A stretch of DNA of 64,000 bases from Marivita sp041725935 (GCA_041725935.1 JBGRQD010000011.1:62001-126000); one strand, 5' to 3'; counted from the first letter of the stretch, positions 9,141 to 18,199 are shown. Made by a program: numbers and translations. The notes: a model not told the origin generated them from the letters alone.

Positions 9141-10733
9141 ATGGCGACAGCCGCAGAGCTGACCTACAATACGGGTGCCAGTGCGACAGCAATGGCCAAT
9201 GCCATCTTCGGCAACGGTGTGACTGTTGTCAGCGCCAGCTATTCTGGCGATTCACGATCTTCCGCCATTTACAGCAACGGTGATGCTTTGGCGCCGGGGG
9301 CCACTCCCGGGGACACCGGGGTCATCCTGTCGACCGGCCGCGCGGCTGATTTCACGCGGGCGCCTGGACCATGGTGGAGCGGAGGAAGTGACCCGAACGT
9401 CAGCCAGTCCACAAGCACCAACACCAGCGGCCAGAACAACAACGCAAGTTTCAATGCTGCAGCCGGAACCAACACCTACGACGCATCATTTCTTGACGTA
9501 GATTTCATTCCCGATGCCGATACCATGACGATGCGCTTCGTCTTTTCATCCGAGGAATATCCCGAATTCACCAATTCGGTCTATCAGGATTTCGTAGGCG
9601 TCTGGGTAAACGGTGTCCAAGTCAACATCGTGCCGGGAAATGGAGATGTGGACCCCGCAAACCTGAACGATAGCGACAATTCGAACCTGTTTCTTGACAA
9701 CAGCGGGGATGACTACAACACCGAAATGGATGGTCTTACCGTCACGATGACCATGACCATGCAGGTCATTCCCGGTGAGGTGAATTCGATCCGTATCGGC
9801 ATCGCGGACGTGGTGGATGACAGCTACGATTCCAACCTTCTTATCGCCGGCGACTCGGTTCAGACCGAACTGGTGGCGCTGACGGACACGGTGACCATGT
9901 ACACCGACCGGACCAAGACGCTCGACGTTCTGGACAATGACATCAATAACACCGGCACAGCGCTGATCATCACCCATATCAATGGAATTGCGGTCAGCGC
10001 CGGCGACAGCGTGACGCTCAACACCGGGCAGGTGGTGACGCTCAATGCCGATGGCACCTTGTCGGTCACGTCGGATGCCGATTTCGAGACAGTCAACTTC
10101 ACCTATGATGTCGAAAGCGCCAGCGGCGAGATCGACACCGGCTTTGTCACCATTGCCACGGTGCCCTGTTTCGTGGCGGGGACACTGATCGAAACCGCCA
10201 CAGGCAAGCGGCCGGTTGAGGACCTTGGGCCCGGCGACATGATCCTGACACTGGATCGCGGCCTGCAACCGTTGCGCTGGTCCGGGCAACGGACCGTTGC
10301 CGCGATCGGGGCGTTTGCGCCGGTGCGTGTGCGGGCGAACACCTTTGGCGATCACACGACGCTGATGCTGTCGCCGCAGCACCGCATCCTGGTGCGCGAC
10401 CCGCTGGCCGATCTGGTGTTCGGCACACCTGAGGTTTTGGTCGCAGCCAAACATCTTGTGAACGGTCGCAGCGTGCAGACCGTCGAAGGGGGCAGCGTCA
10501 CCTATGTGCACCTTCTCTTTGACCAGCACGAGATCATCCTGTCGAACGGTCTTGCGACCGAAAGCTTCCTGCCCGGCCCCCAGACGCTTGAGGCGTTCGA
10601 GGATGACATCATTGAAGAAATCGTCAGCCTCTTCCCGGAACTCGACCCTCACACCGGGCAGGGCTACGGGGCTGCGGCCCGCCAGATTCTCAAGAAGCAC
10701 GAAGCGCAGATGATCTTCGGAGCAGCTGCATGA
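9141..10733 (+). CDS. Choice-of-anchor L / Hint-domain protein (probably secreted, self-cleaving)
   Basis: The 530-residue protein has three parts. Residues about 10-245 form a choice-of-anchor-L type domain, with the signature FVFSSEEYPEF followed by FVGVWVNG. Residues about 250-340 are an Ig/cadherin-like repeat with LDVLDND. A Hint domain follows with the nucleophile Cys343 in VPCFVAGTLIET and the downstream block LSPQHRILVR. Hint (hedgehog/intein) domains cleave the peptide bond before the Cys; with no C-terminal extein here, cleavage would release the N-terminal part. No classical signal peptide is visible, so a type I export route is possible but not shown. I preferred ATG 9141, preceded by GAGGCAA, over GTG 9114. 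It overlaps the next gene by 4 bp. Confidence 0.88.
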   Translation: MATAAELTYNTGASATAMANAIFGNGVTVVSASYSGDSRSSAIYSNGDALAPGATPGDTGVILSTGRAADFTRAPGPWWSGGSDPNVSQSTSTNTSGQNNNASFNAAAGTNTYDASFLDVDFIPDADTMTMRFVFSSEEYPEFTNSVYQDFVGVWVNGVQVNIVPGNGDVDPANLNDSDNSNLFLDNSGDDYNTEMDGLTVTMTMTMQVIPGEVNSIRIGIADVVDDSYDSNLLIAGDSVQTELVALTDTVTMYTDRTKTLDVLDNDINNTGTALIITHINGIAVSAGDSVTLNTGQVVTLNADGTLSVTSDADFETVNFTYDVESASGEIDTGFVTIATVPCFVAGTLIETATGKRPVEDLGPGDMILTLDRGLQPLRWSGQRTVAAIGAFAPVRVRANTFGDHTTLMLSPQHRILVRDPLADLVFGTPEVLVAAKHLVNGRSVQTVEGGSVTYVHLLFDQHEIILSNGLATESFLPGPQTLEAFEDDIIEEIVSLFPELDPHTGQGYGAAARQILKKHEAQMIFGAAA

Positions 10734-11809
10734 GCTGGTTCGCCTTGCTGGATTGCGAGACCCGCACGCCATGGGTGCGCGAGGGGGTCGAGGACATACT
10801 CGATCGCCGCCCGCGCGCCTGCGTGCCGCGCGGCTCGGTTGTTCTGGAAACCCGCCTCTCGCCGGATGGCCACCCGCAAACGCTTGTCAGCTATGCGCGC
10901 AAGGGCACGGCTGGCTTCAGTTTTTCGCTGATGTCGACGCCGCATGGCAGCGTGGTGCTGGTGATCGCGCAGGGCGACGACGTGGTTCACGAAGTCGTCG
11001 AACGCGGCCGCGAGGCGCGGACCGACACGCTGCAGGTGACCGTCAGCTGGGATGTGCACAAGGGGCTGGGTCGGCTTACCGTGGCGCGTCCAGAAACCGA
11101 ATTGGTCCTGATCCGGCATTTCAAGATGAAGAGCGCACCGCTCCTGTCCGATCTCGTGGCGCTTGCGTCCCCCAAGGGGCTGACCGACATCGACCCCGAC
11201 GTGATATTCGTGGCCCTGTCGACCGAGATCGAACCCGTTGGCCCGATGCCCACGCTGTCGCCTTCCGTTCGGGTTGAAACCGCGCAGGGCTTGCAGCTGG
11301 CGATGACGCTGCAACAGGGCGACGTGGTGCGGTCGGCCAATGGCAAACTGGTCCCTATTCTGCACGCCGTCGCGCGCGAGGTGCCCAGTCTTGGGTCTTT
11401 TCGTCCAGTGCGCCTGCGTGCGCCGTATTTCGGCCTGACGCAGGATGTGGTGGTGTCCCGCCATCAGCGTCTTCTGGTCAGCGGTCCCGAGGTCGAATAC
11501 CTGTTCGGGCGCGAAGAGGTGCTGATCCCGGCCTCTGCGCTGGTCAACGGCTATGCTGGACATTACGAACCGGCCCCGCGTTTTGTGACCTATCACCAGT
11601 TGCTGCTGCCGCATCATGATGCGGTGCGCATTCCCGACGCAGCGCTCGAAACGCTCTATATCGGGCGGATGCGGCGCGACAAGCCGCTGCTGAACGCTTC
11701 GGTGCTCAGCGATCTGCCGCGTGCCTTGTTGCCCGAACATCACCGCGCCGGGTACCAGGTCTTGCGCGCCTTTGAGGCGATCACACTGGCCGAGGCCCGC
11801 GCAGCTTAG
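10730..11809 (+). CDS. Hint-domain-like protein lacking the catalytic Cys
   Basis: The 359-residue product starts at an ATG that overlaps the preceding Hint gene (ATGA). Its C-terminal half (about 180-330) aligns by eye with the Hint domain of the neighbour: FRPVRLRAPYFG against FAPVRVRANTFG, SRHQRLLVSGP against SPQHRILVRDP, and EVLIPASALVNG against EVLVAAKHLVNG. The CFVAGTLI stretch is missing, however; the domain begins VRVETAQG with no Cys. It should therefore not self-cleave. The N-terminal 170 residues are a separate domain, rich in beta-strand pattern, that I do not recognise. The stop overlaps the convergent gene's stop (TTAG). A chaperone, inhibitor or accessory role for the upstream protein is only a guess. 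Confidence 0.82.
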   Translation: MSWFALLDCETRTPWVREGVEDILDRRPRACVPRGSVVLETRLSPDGHPQTLVSYARKGTAGFSFSLMSTPHGSVVLVIAQGDDVVHEVVERGREARTDTLQVTVSWDVHKGLGRLTVARPETELVLIRHFKMKSAPLLSDLVALASPKGLTDIDPDVIFVALSTEIEPVGPMPTLSPSVRVETAQGLQLAMTLQQGDVVRSANGKLVPILHAVAREVPSLGSFRPVRLRAPYFGLTQDVVVSRHQRLLVSGPEVEYLFGREEVLIPASALVNGYAGHYEPAPRFVTYHQLLLPHHDAVRIPDAALETLYIGRMRRDKPLLNASVLSDLPRALLPEHHRAGYQVLRAFEAITLAEARAA

Positions 11810-12156
11810 TCGCGATCCTCATTGCCATAGTATGGTGTGACCTGCGCGACGACGACCGAGTTTTCATCCAGCGCTTGTTGCATCAGCGCGATCTCGTCGG
11901 ACTCGATCTCGTGCCCTTGCTCCTTGCGGTCCTCCAGCGTGCCGTAGCCCGTCACATCCAGCGGCGCCATGTCCGCCTGTTTCAGGATCGCCACGGTTTC
12001 GCGCACCGCTTCGGCCTCGTCGACGCCCGAGGCATAACACATGAGCGCGGCCCCCGTGGCCGCTTTGGGCAGGCCATCTCCGGACTTGCGGCCGACCTCG
12101 ACCAAGAGGGTGTAGACCGAATGCGGTTTCTTCGGCTTCTTGGGGGTGTCGGTCAT
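11806..12156 (-). CDS. Conserved small protein, function unknown
   Basis: The 116-residue acidic protein starts MTDTPKKPKKPHSVYTLLVEVG. I chose this ATG because an apparent upstream extension to 12498 runs antisense through the rhodanese gene. The sequence has a charged C-terminus ending GNEDRD and an alternating hydrophobic pattern (YTLLVEVG, VVVAQVTPYYG) suggestive of a small alpha/beta fold. No signal peptide or membrane segment is seen. I do not recognise the family. Its stop codon overlaps the stop of the convergent Hint-like gene. It is divergent from the rhodanese gene, with 114 bp between them that must hold both promoters. Confidence 0.68.
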   Translation of the reverse strand: MTDTPKKPKKPHSVYTLLVEVGRKSGDGLPKAATGAALMCYASGVDEAEAVRETVAILKQADMAPLDVTGYGTLEDRKEQGHEIESDEIALMQQALDENSVVVAQVTPYYGNEDRD

Positions 12157-12270
12157 GGTTTGGCCTGTCTGATGGGGTGCGCCTCGCATCTGCCATGAAA
12201 CCTGCGGCAGGTCGAGGGTTGTTGCCACCGCCGCGCTGGGCATACTGCGCTCGGAACAGGGAGGAACGAT

Positions 12271-12666
12271 ATGAAATCCGTCAAGGACATGGTGGCTGCG
12301 GCCAACGAAAGGGTCGATCACGCACCCGCAAGTGAACTGCTGGATCTGCACGGGCAGGACGGGGTGACATTCGTCGATCTGCGCGATCCGCGCGAACTGG
12401 AGCGCGAGGGCATGATCCCGGGTGCCTTCCATTGCCCGCGCGGTATGCTGGAATTCTGGATCGACCCGCAAAGCCCCTATGCCAAGCCGCAGTTCCAAAC
12501 CGGCAACCGCTTTGTGTTTTACTGTGCGTCAGGCTGGCGCTCGGCGCTGTCCACACAGGTCGCGCAAGAGATGGGGCTGGAGAATGTCAGCCACATCACC
12601 GACGGGTTCGGTGGCTGGAAAAAGGCGGGCGGCCCGGTTGGTGAGAAGCCCGCCAAAAAGGCGTAG
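12271..12666 (+). CDS. Rhodanese-like domain protein
   Basis: The 131-residue single-domain sulfurtransferase has the N-terminal FVDLRDPRELEREGMIPGA (CH2A-like) motif. The active-site loop has Cys85 in FYCASGWRS, which can carry a persulfide. The C-terminal DGFGGWKKAGGP is the usual end of the fold. The protein has no signal peptide and is probably cytosolic. A GGAGG ribosome binding site precedes the ATG. The gene is monocistronic and ends directly in a hairpin terminator shared with the convergent dapD. Its sulfur donor and acceptor are unknown. Confidence 0.9.
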   Translation: MKSVKDMVAAANERVDHAPASELLDLHGQDGVTFVDLRDPRELEREGMIPGAFHCPRGMLEFWIDPQSPYAKPQFQTGNRFVFYCASGWRSALSTQVAQEMGLENVSHITDGFGGWKKAGGPVGEKPAKKA

Positions 12667-12685
12667 GGTGGGTTTTTAACCCACC
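12667..12685. terminator. Hairpin between rhodanese and dapD
   Basis: An 8-bp perfect stem, GGTGGGTT / AACCCACC, encloses a TTT loop. It begins at the base after the rhodanese stop codon and lies between two convergent genes, so it can act in both directions. I recall the same motif as a common repeat in Rhodobacterales genomes; that is memory rather than a measurement. Confidence 0.6.
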
Positions 12686-12692
12686 TGTCAAA

Positions 12693-13520
12693 TCAATCGC
12701 GCAGCAATTCGTTGATGCCGGTCTTGGAGCGGGTCCGCTCGTCCACCCGCTTCACGATCACAGCACAATAGAGGTTGATGCCGTTCTTTGACGGCATCGA
12801 CCCGGCAACCACGACAGAATAGGGCGGCACTTCGCCATACATCACTTCGCCGGTTTCCCGGTCCACGATCTTGGTCGACTGGCCGATGAACACACCCATG
12901 CCCAGCACTGACCCTTCGCGCACGATGCAGCCTTCGACCACTTCGGAGCGCGCGCCGATAAAGCAATTGTCCTCGATGATGGTCGGCCCGGCCTGCATCG
13001 GCTCCAGCACGCCACCAATGCCCACGCCACCCGACAGGTGCACGTTCTTGCCGATCTGGGCGCAAGAACCGACCGTGGCCCAGGTGTCCACCATCGTGCC
13101 TTCGTCGACATAGGCGCCGAGGTTGACGAAGGACGGCATTAGCACCACGCCCGGCGCGATGTAGGCAGACTTGCGCACCACGCAGTTCGGAACGGCACGA
13201 AACCCCGCCGCGCGCCACTCGGTGTCGCCCCAGCCCTTGAACTTGCTGTCGACCTTGTCCCACCAGCCGCCACCCTGCGGCCCACCGTCCTGTTGTTCCA
13301 TATCCTTGATCCGGAAGCCCAGAAGCACGGCTTTCTTGGCCCACTGGTTGACGTGCCAGCTGCCGTCATCCTGCTTTTCGGCAACCCGCAACGACCCGCT
13401 GTCCAGCGCGTTCAGCGTGGCCTCGATCGCCTCGCGGGTTTCCCCGCCGGTGGACGGTGTAATGGTGTCGCGCGCGTCCCACGCGGCTTCGATGGCGGTT
13501 TCAAGCTGTGCGTTGGACAT
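12693..13520 (-). CDS. dapD: 2,3,4,5-tetrahydropyridine-2,6-dicarboxylate N-succinyltransferase
   Basis: The 275-residue acyltransferase adds succinyl from succinyl-CoA to tetrahydrodipicolinate, the step before DapC/DapE in DAP and lysine synthesis. The N-terminal helical domain (about 1-100) is followed by a left-handed beta-helix of hexapeptide repeats (VVRKSAYIAPGVVLMPSFVN, then AQIGKNVHLSG and CFIGARSEV). The C-terminus ends in the typical KNGINLYCAVIVKR and DERTRSKTGINELLRD. I chose the MSNAQLE start because GAGGAG lies 7 bp upstream and it gives the family length; the frame remains open to 13802. Confidence 0.95.
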   Translation of the reverse strand: MSNAQLETAIEAAWDARDTITPSTGGETREAIEATLNALDSGSLRVAEKQDDGSWHVNQWAKKAVLLGFRIKDMEQQDGGPQGGGWWDKVDSKFKGWGDTEWRAAGFRAVPNCVVRKSAYIAPGVVLMPSFVNLGAYVDEGTMVDTWATVGSCAQIGKNVHLSGGVGIGGVLEPMQAGPTIIEDNCFIGARSEVVEGCIVREGSVLGMGVFIGQSTKIVDRETGEVMYGEVPPYSVVVAGSMPSKNGINLYCAVIVKRVDERTRSKTGINELLRD

Positions 13521-13597
13521 GGATGCGCTCCTCACGTCGTAATCCCGGAAATCGCCTTGGCTATAAGCTGCGATGCACAGGCGCGCAACGCATGTGG

Positions 13598-14017
13598 TCA
13601 ATTGTGCCGGGAAAAGAGATAGCTGTGCGCATGGCCGGGAAACGGCGCCTTCAAACGCCGCATCAAACGCGAGTAGCTGTAGCCAAGGTCTGACGCTTTT
13701 GCGACGCACCTGTTCTCGGGCAAGACGACCAGTGCGAGACCTGCCCCAGCCTCGCGCAGGGCATATCCCTTGATGCGAAGGCGTGCCTGCAGATCGCCCC
13801 AAGTGGTGGCGTAGGCGAAATCATCAGCGAGGAGTGCCCGCAAGGGCGCGATGAGCTGCTCATCAGGCCTCACGGCCTTTTTCGCGCGCGTCCGTCGAAA
13901 CAGATCACGCTGAATGGCATCCCGTATAACCGAGGGAATATCACTGTTCTCGGCCTCCGCAATCTGCATAAGCGCAAGGTAGGACCGGGAATCAATGGGG
14001 CATATCACATCTGGCAT
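13598..14017 (-). CDS. Small protein with 'WGDL' module, function unknown
   Basis: The 139-residue protein has an N-terminal helical part with a ribbon-helix-helix-like look (YLALMQIAEAEN, then IPSVIRDAIQRDL). The C-terminal module (about 75-135) contains ATTWGDLQARLRIKGYALREAG and then SYSRLMRRLKAPFPGH. The same module occurs in the gene at 18200-18526 (ATSWGDLCTRLASKGYAI), so the two are distant paralogs. I do not recognise a named domain. The combination could indicate a DNA- or RNA-binding regulator, but that is inference only. It is the next gene upstream of dapD on the same strand, with a 77-bp gap. Confidence 0.72.
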   Translation of the reverse strand: MPDVICPIDSRSYLALMQIAEAENSDIPSVIRDAIQRDLFRRTRAKKAVRPDEQLIAPLRALLADDFAYATTWGDLQARLRIKGYALREAGAGLALVVLPENRCVAKASDLGYSYSRLMRRLKAPFPGHAHSYLFSRHN

Positions 14018-14052
14018 GACCCAGATTTTGCACGCCGACCTTTAAGCACCGG

Positions 14053-14970
14053 TTAACCGATCTGCGGATCGGGCGCGATATTGCCGCCGCAGACCAGCAC
14101 GGCCACGCGTTCCCCCGCATCAGGCTCGTAGGCACCGGACATTAGCGCGGCCAGAGCCGTTGCTCCCGCAGGTTCCACCAACTGCCGATGCGCCTGCCAA
14201 AGCGCCTGTTGCGCCTCGATGATCGCGCCGTCCGAGACAAGCACGCTTTCGATACCGGCAGCTTTGGCCAAATCGAAACAGATGTTGCCGATCCGCCGCG
14301 CACCCAGGGCATTCGCTGCGACGCCCGACACCGCCACATCCACCGGTGCATCCGCTTCGAGCGCGGAATGGAGCGCGCAGGACGTCATCGGCTCGACCGC
14401 GACCACCTTGCGCCGGTCGCCCAGCCAGGCCAGCGCCCCGGCGATCAGACCACCGCCACCCACCGCGATCAGCACGGTGTCCGCCTCAAGTCCCTGACGT
14501 TCCCATTCCAGCATCACGGTGCCCTGACCCGCGACCGTCAAAGGCGCATCATAGGCGTGGATCTGCATCGCCCCGCTTTCCGAAGCCTCGCGCTCGGCCA
14601 GTTCCAGCGCGTTGGCGTATTCGCCGGGCACGACGGTCAGGTTCGCCCCGGTCCGCTTGATCAGGCCGATCTTGGCCGGTCCGGCAATCTCCGGAACGAA
14701 GATCTTCGCCCGATGCCCAAGCTGCCGCGCTGCATGCGCCACCGCCGCCCCGTGATTGCCGCCCGACGCGGCAACGACCCCGGCCGCGGGCACATCGGCA
14801 GCCAGCAGCGTGTTGAACGCGCCTCTGGTCTTGAAGCTTCCGGTGTGCTGCATCTGTTCCAGCTTGAGCGCGATCTCCCGCCCGAAGGCGCCGCTGTGCA
14901 ACACCGGGGTTTCGACGATATGCCCGGTGATGCGCTCTTGCGCTGCCGTGATGTCATCCTGCCACTGCAT
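14053..14970 (-). CDS. Threonine/serine dehydratase, PLP-dependent
   Basis: The 305-residue fold-type II PLP enzyme has the Schiff-base Lys47 in HTGSFKTRGA, the substrate loop SGGNHG, and the glycine-rich phosphate-binding loop VGGGGLIAGA. It lacks the C-terminal ACT-like regulatory domain of biosynthetic IlvA, so it resembles catabolic or short threonine/serine dehydratases and serine racemases. The likely reaction is deamination of threonine or serine to the 2-oxo acid. It is probably monocistronic: downstream is the WGDL gene after 35 bp, and upstream is the divergent LOG-family gene. Which amino acid is preferred cannot be told from sequence. Confidence 0.9.
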   Translation of the reverse strand: MQWQDDITAAQERITGHIVETPVLHSGAFGREIALKLEQMQHTGSFKTRGAFNTLLAADVPAAGVVAASGGNHGAAVAHAARQLGHRAKIFVPEIAGPAKIGLIKRTGANLTVVPGEYANALELAEREASESGAMQIHAYDAPLTVAGQGTVMLEWERQGLEADTVLIAVGGGGLIAGALAWLGDRRKVVAVEPMTSCALHSALEADAPVDVAVSGVAANALGARRIGNICFDLAKAAGIESVLVSDGAIIEAQQALWQAHRQLVEPAGATALAALMSGAYEPDAGERVAVLVCGGNIAPDPQIG

Positions 14971-15042
14971 GCTGTTGCCTATCTGGTCACTTTGGGCCTG
15001 ACGCTATAGGTCTGGAAGCTGGTGAACAAGGAACCGATCCTC

Positions 15043-15885
15043 ATGAAAGACCAACGCAACAGCCCGTTCCGCGATGCTGGCCTTGATCGGAGCACGGCAA
15101 GCCACGTTCCGGACACGGCGCAGACGCGCTCTCCGTCCTATCGGCTGGCCTTTGCCGATGATGATTTCCTGTGCCGCGAAGAACTGCGCCCGGTGCGGCT
15201 CCAGCTTGAACTGCTCAAGCCGCAGCTGATGCTGGACGAACACCAGATCGACAGCACGATCGTGCTGTTCGGCGGTGCCCGCATCCCAAGCCCCGCGAAC
15301 AAGGACACCGCGCGCACCGAGACGTTGGCTGACCTGTCGCATTTCTACGACGAAGCGCGCAGCTTTGCCCGGCTGATGACCCGCAAATCCATCGAAAGCG
15401 AGGGCCGCGAGTTCGTCGTCGTCACCGGCGGCGGTCCGGGTGTCATGGAGGCGGGCAATCGCGGTGCGGCGGATGAGGGCGGCAAATCCATCGGGCTCAA
15501 CATCGTGCTCCCGCATGAACAGGCGCCGAATGAGTACGTGACGCCGGAACTGTGCTTCAACTTCCACTATTTCGCCATTCGCAAGATGCATTTCCTGATG
15601 CGCGCCCGCGCGATCTGCGTCTTTCCCGGCGGGTTCGGAACGCTGGACGAAATGTTCGAATCGCTGACCCTCATCCAGACCGGGCGCATGCAGCGCGTGC
15701 CCTTCCTGTTGTTTGGTCGTGCGTTCTGGGAAAAGATCATCAACTGGGATGCTCTGGCCGATGCAGGAACGATCAGCCCCGAAGACCTTGATCTGTTCCG
15801 CTTTGTCGAAACCGCCGAAGAAGCCGCGCATATCATCGACAACTGGGATCCCGCGCCGCCGCGCCGCGACATTCCGGGGCGCTGA
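15043..15885 (+). CDS. LOG family protein (TIGR00730-type nucleotide 5'-monophosphate phosphoribohydrolase)
   Basis: The 280-residue protein has the two LOG motifs: GGGPGVMEAGNRGA, and PGGFGTLDEMFE, which supplies the catalytic and substrate-binding residues. The family hydrolyses cytokinin riboside monophosphates or AMP-like nucleotides to free base and ribose 5-phosphate. In bacteria without plant hosts, it probably acts in nucleotide salvage. The N-terminal extension of about 80 residues before the Rossmann core is longer than in the short plant-type LOGs. I chose ATG 15043 (AAGGA 10 bp upstream) over GTG 15022. It is divergent from the dehydratase gene. Confidence 0.9.
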   Translation: MKDQRNSPFRDAGLDRSTASHVPDTAQTRSPSYRLAFADDDFLCREELRPVRLQLELLKPQLMLDEHQIDSTIVLFGGARIPSPANKDTARTETLADLSHFYDEARSFARLMTRKSIESEGREFVVVTGGGPGVMEAGNRGAADEGGKSIGLNIVLPHEQAPNEYVTPELCFNFHYFAIRKMHFLMRARAICVFPGGFGTLDEMFESLTLIQTGRMQRVPFLLFGRAFWEKIINWDALADAGTISPEDLDLFRFVETAEEAAHIIDNWDPAPPRRDIPGR

Positions 15886-16005
15886 TCCAGCGTCCCATAG
15901 GTCCAGCGCGGGAAGCCCTTTCGCCCGTACGGGACTTGAGATATGAGCCACGCTCAGTCCAGCCCCCGACCCGATGCCGGGGCTGGCAATCGAAAGGAGA
16001 GCCAA

Positions 16006-17028
16006 ATGGGCTACAGAGTCGTTGTTGCAGGTGCCACCGGAAACGTGGGCCGCGAAATGCTGAATATCCTGGCCGAGCGCCAGTTCCCCGTAGACGAGAT
16101 CGCCGTGCTTGCATCACGCCGGTCGCTGGGGACGGAGGTCAGCTTTGGCGACAAGACGCTGAAGACGCAGGATCTCGACACGTTCGATTTCACCGGCTGG
16201 GATTTCGCGCTCTTCGCCATCGGGTCGGACGCGACAAAGAAATACGCGCCGGTTGCCGCCAAGGCGGGCTGCGTGGTGATCGACAACTCGTCGCTCTATC
16301 GCTACGATCCCGACGTGCCGTTGATCGTGCCCGAGGTGAACGCGCAGGCAATACACGGCTATTCCAAGAAGAACATCATCGCCAACCCGAACTGCTCGAC
16401 CGCGCAGATGGTAGTCGCCCTCAAGCCGCTGCATGACCGCGCGCGGATCAAGCGCGTCGTGGTGTCGACCTACCAGTCGGTGTCCGGAGCGGGCAAGGAC
16501 GGCATGGACGAGCTCTGGGATCAGACCAAGTCGATCTACAACCCGACCTCTGATGTGCCGCCGAAGAAGTTCACCAAGGAGATCGCCTTCAACGTCATTC
16601 CTCATATCGACGTCTTCATGGAGGACGGCTCGACCAAGGAAGAGTGGAAGATGGTCGCAGAGACCAAGAAGATCATTGATCCATCGATCAAGGTCACGGC
16701 CACCTGCGTCCGCGTGCCGGTTTTTGTCGGCCATTCCGAAGCGATCAACATCGAGTTCGAAGACCATCTCGACGAGGACGAAGCCCGCGATATCCTGCGC
16801 GAAGCGCCGGGCATCATGGTGATCGACAAGCGCGAAGACGGCGGCTACGTCACACCCAAGGAATGTGTCGGTGACTATGCGACGTTCATCAGCCGCATCC
16901 GTCAGGACTCGACCATCGACAACGGCATCAACCTGTGGTGCGTGTCCGACAACCTGCGCAAGGGCGCTGCGCTGAACGCGGTGCAGATCGCCGAAGTGCT
17001 GGGCCGGGAAGTCCTGAAAAAAGGCTGA
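16006..17028 (+). CDS. asd: Aspartate-semialdehyde dehydrogenase
   Basis: The 340-residue NADP-dependent enzyme reduces aspartyl phosphate to aspartate semialdehyde, the branch-point precursor of lysine/DAP, threonine and methionine. The N-terminal nucleotide-binding motif is VVAGATGNVGREML. The catalytic Cys130 sits in NPNCSTAQM, followed by TYQSVSGAGKDG. ATG 16006 follows an AAAGGAGA ribosome binding site; the open frame extends upstream to 15943 without a better site. The gene is followed by a strong intrinsic terminator, so it is probably a single transcription unit. Confidence 0.96.
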   Translation: MGYRVVVAGATGNVGREMLNILAERQFPVDEIAVLASRRSLGTEVSFGDKTLKTQDLDTFDFTGWDFALFAIGSDATKKYAPVAAKAGCVVIDNSSLYRYDPDVPLIVPEVNAQAIHGYSKKNIIANPNCSTAQMVVALKPLHDRARIKRVVVSTYQSVSGAGKDGMDELWDQTKSIYNPTSDVPPKKFTKEIAFNVIPHIDVFMEDGSTKEEWKMVAETKKIIDPSIKVTATCVRVPVFVGHSEAINIEFEDHLDEDEARDILREAPGIMVIDKREDGGYVTPKECVGDYATFISRIRQDSTIDNGINLWCVSDNLRKGAALNAVQIAEVLGREVLKKG

Positions 17029-17046
17029 ACGCCTGACACAATTCTT

Positions 17047-17078
17047 AAAAGGCGTCGCGATCCAGCGGCGCCTTTTTT
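17047..17078 (+). terminator. Intrinsic terminator of asd
   Basis: A 12-bp stem (AAAAGGCGTCGC pairing with GCGGCGCCTTTT, one G-U pair) has a 6-nt loop and runs into six T residues. It starts 18 bp after the asd stop codon. Confidence 0.85.
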
Positions 17079-17234
17079 GTGGCTTGTCGACAGTGAAAGC
17101 AGCCCGCGTCGCAGGCGTTCGGGGCCTCCCGGACTACATGGAATTGTCTTCATTCTCCTTATTGCTGCCTAAAATCAGCTCGGTTCGTCCCGTATGCCTC
17201 TCTAGCTTCGTGTCCAAACAACCGGGTCGGTACC

Positions 17235-17999
17235 ATGTCCGAAAACCAAATACCTTTGCTGCTCGAGAATGGCCCCTTGCGGATCAGGTATCTCGAAGGC
17301 GAAAGCCGTGATCTGGTTGTCAGCCTCTCGGGTGTCGGCACGCAAAGAAACGTCGAACCGCCGCCGGAGTTTCCCGGCATCGCGTCATCGGGTGGCCAGA
17401 ACCATGTGCTGTTCGTGAGTGACAAATCCCGAAGCTGGCTGAACGGCGATGGCTTGGCAGACCAGATCCTGCGGTGTATCAGAGCCACTGCCGACCATGT
17501 CGGGGCTGAACGCGTGATTGCGCTTGGCAACTCGATGGGGGGCACCATGGCCCTGCACCTGTCGCGGTTCTTTGATTTCGAACGGGTGATCGCCTTCACG
17601 CCGCAATATTCCATTCTGGCCGATGAAGTCCCGGAAGAGGACCGCTGGTTCTACTTCCGCAAGCAGATCAAGAGGTATCCCTTCCCAAGGGTCGAAGCGC
17701 TGCGTCCGGACGCCACCAAGTACTACATCTTTCACGGTGACGAACGCCGCGAGCTTGCGCACGCGCTGCGCTTTCCCAGGGCGCCCGGCATCTCGCATTA
17801 CATCATGCCCGAGACTGATCACCGTGTCGCCGCATCTCTGCACGAACGCGGTGTCCTTGCGCCCTTGGTCAAGAGCCTGATAGCCGGTCAGTCGCGCCGG
17901 TTCCGGCGTAATGTTGCAGACCTGAACGGCATCCCGGTTCTGCATTTCAACGCGCCGCCGGTCGCTCCGGCCCCAGGGGCAATCGCTTCCATCCACTGA
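17235..17999 (+). CDS. Alpha/beta hydrolase fold protein
   Basis: The 254-residue protein carries a nucleophile elbow with Ser100 in ALGNSMGGTMAL and a C-terminal His in PETDHRVAASL, consistent with an alpha/beta hydrolase catalytic pair; the acid may be Asp in FHGDERRE. There is no signal peptide. The N-terminal LVVSLSGVGTQ holds the oxyanion-side strand in place of the usual HG motif. Similar proteins are found near surface-polysaccharide or lipid genes in Roseobacters, but no such genes are next to it here. The C-terminal 50 residues are rich in Pro and Ala and may be disordered. The substrate is unknown. Confidence 0.78.
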   Translation: MSENQIPLLLENGPLRIRYLEGESRDLVVSLSGVGTQRNVEPPPEFPGIASSGGQNHVLFVSDKSRSWLNGDGLADQILRCIRATADHVGAERVIALGNSMGGTMALHLSRFFDFERVIAFTPQYSILADEVPEEDRWFYFRKQIKRYPFPRVEALRPDATKYYIFHGDERRELAHALRFPRAPGISHYIMPETDHRVAASLHERGVLAPLVKSLIAGQSRRFRRNVADLNGIPVLHFNAPPVAPAPGAIASIH

Positions 18000-18199
18000 A
18001 CCCGCACGTTCGTTCAACCTTGCCCGTCGCCGTCGACAGCTGCGCGGTTGTTTCGCGAGCCCTAAAAAACAGTCACTGAACCTTACGATCTGTTGCGCGT
18101 TCTTCACACATTAGGGCCGGTCTTTCGACTGCCCCATTCTTGCCGCAATTGGCTCACACCCTTTTGGGATTAGGTCGCAAAACAGTAAAGGTATCACCC

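Noticed and set aside
11806..12498. Long form (230 codons) of the small minus-strand gene
   Set aside because: The first 114 codons run antisense to the rhodanese gene and its promoter; the ATG at 12156 fits better.
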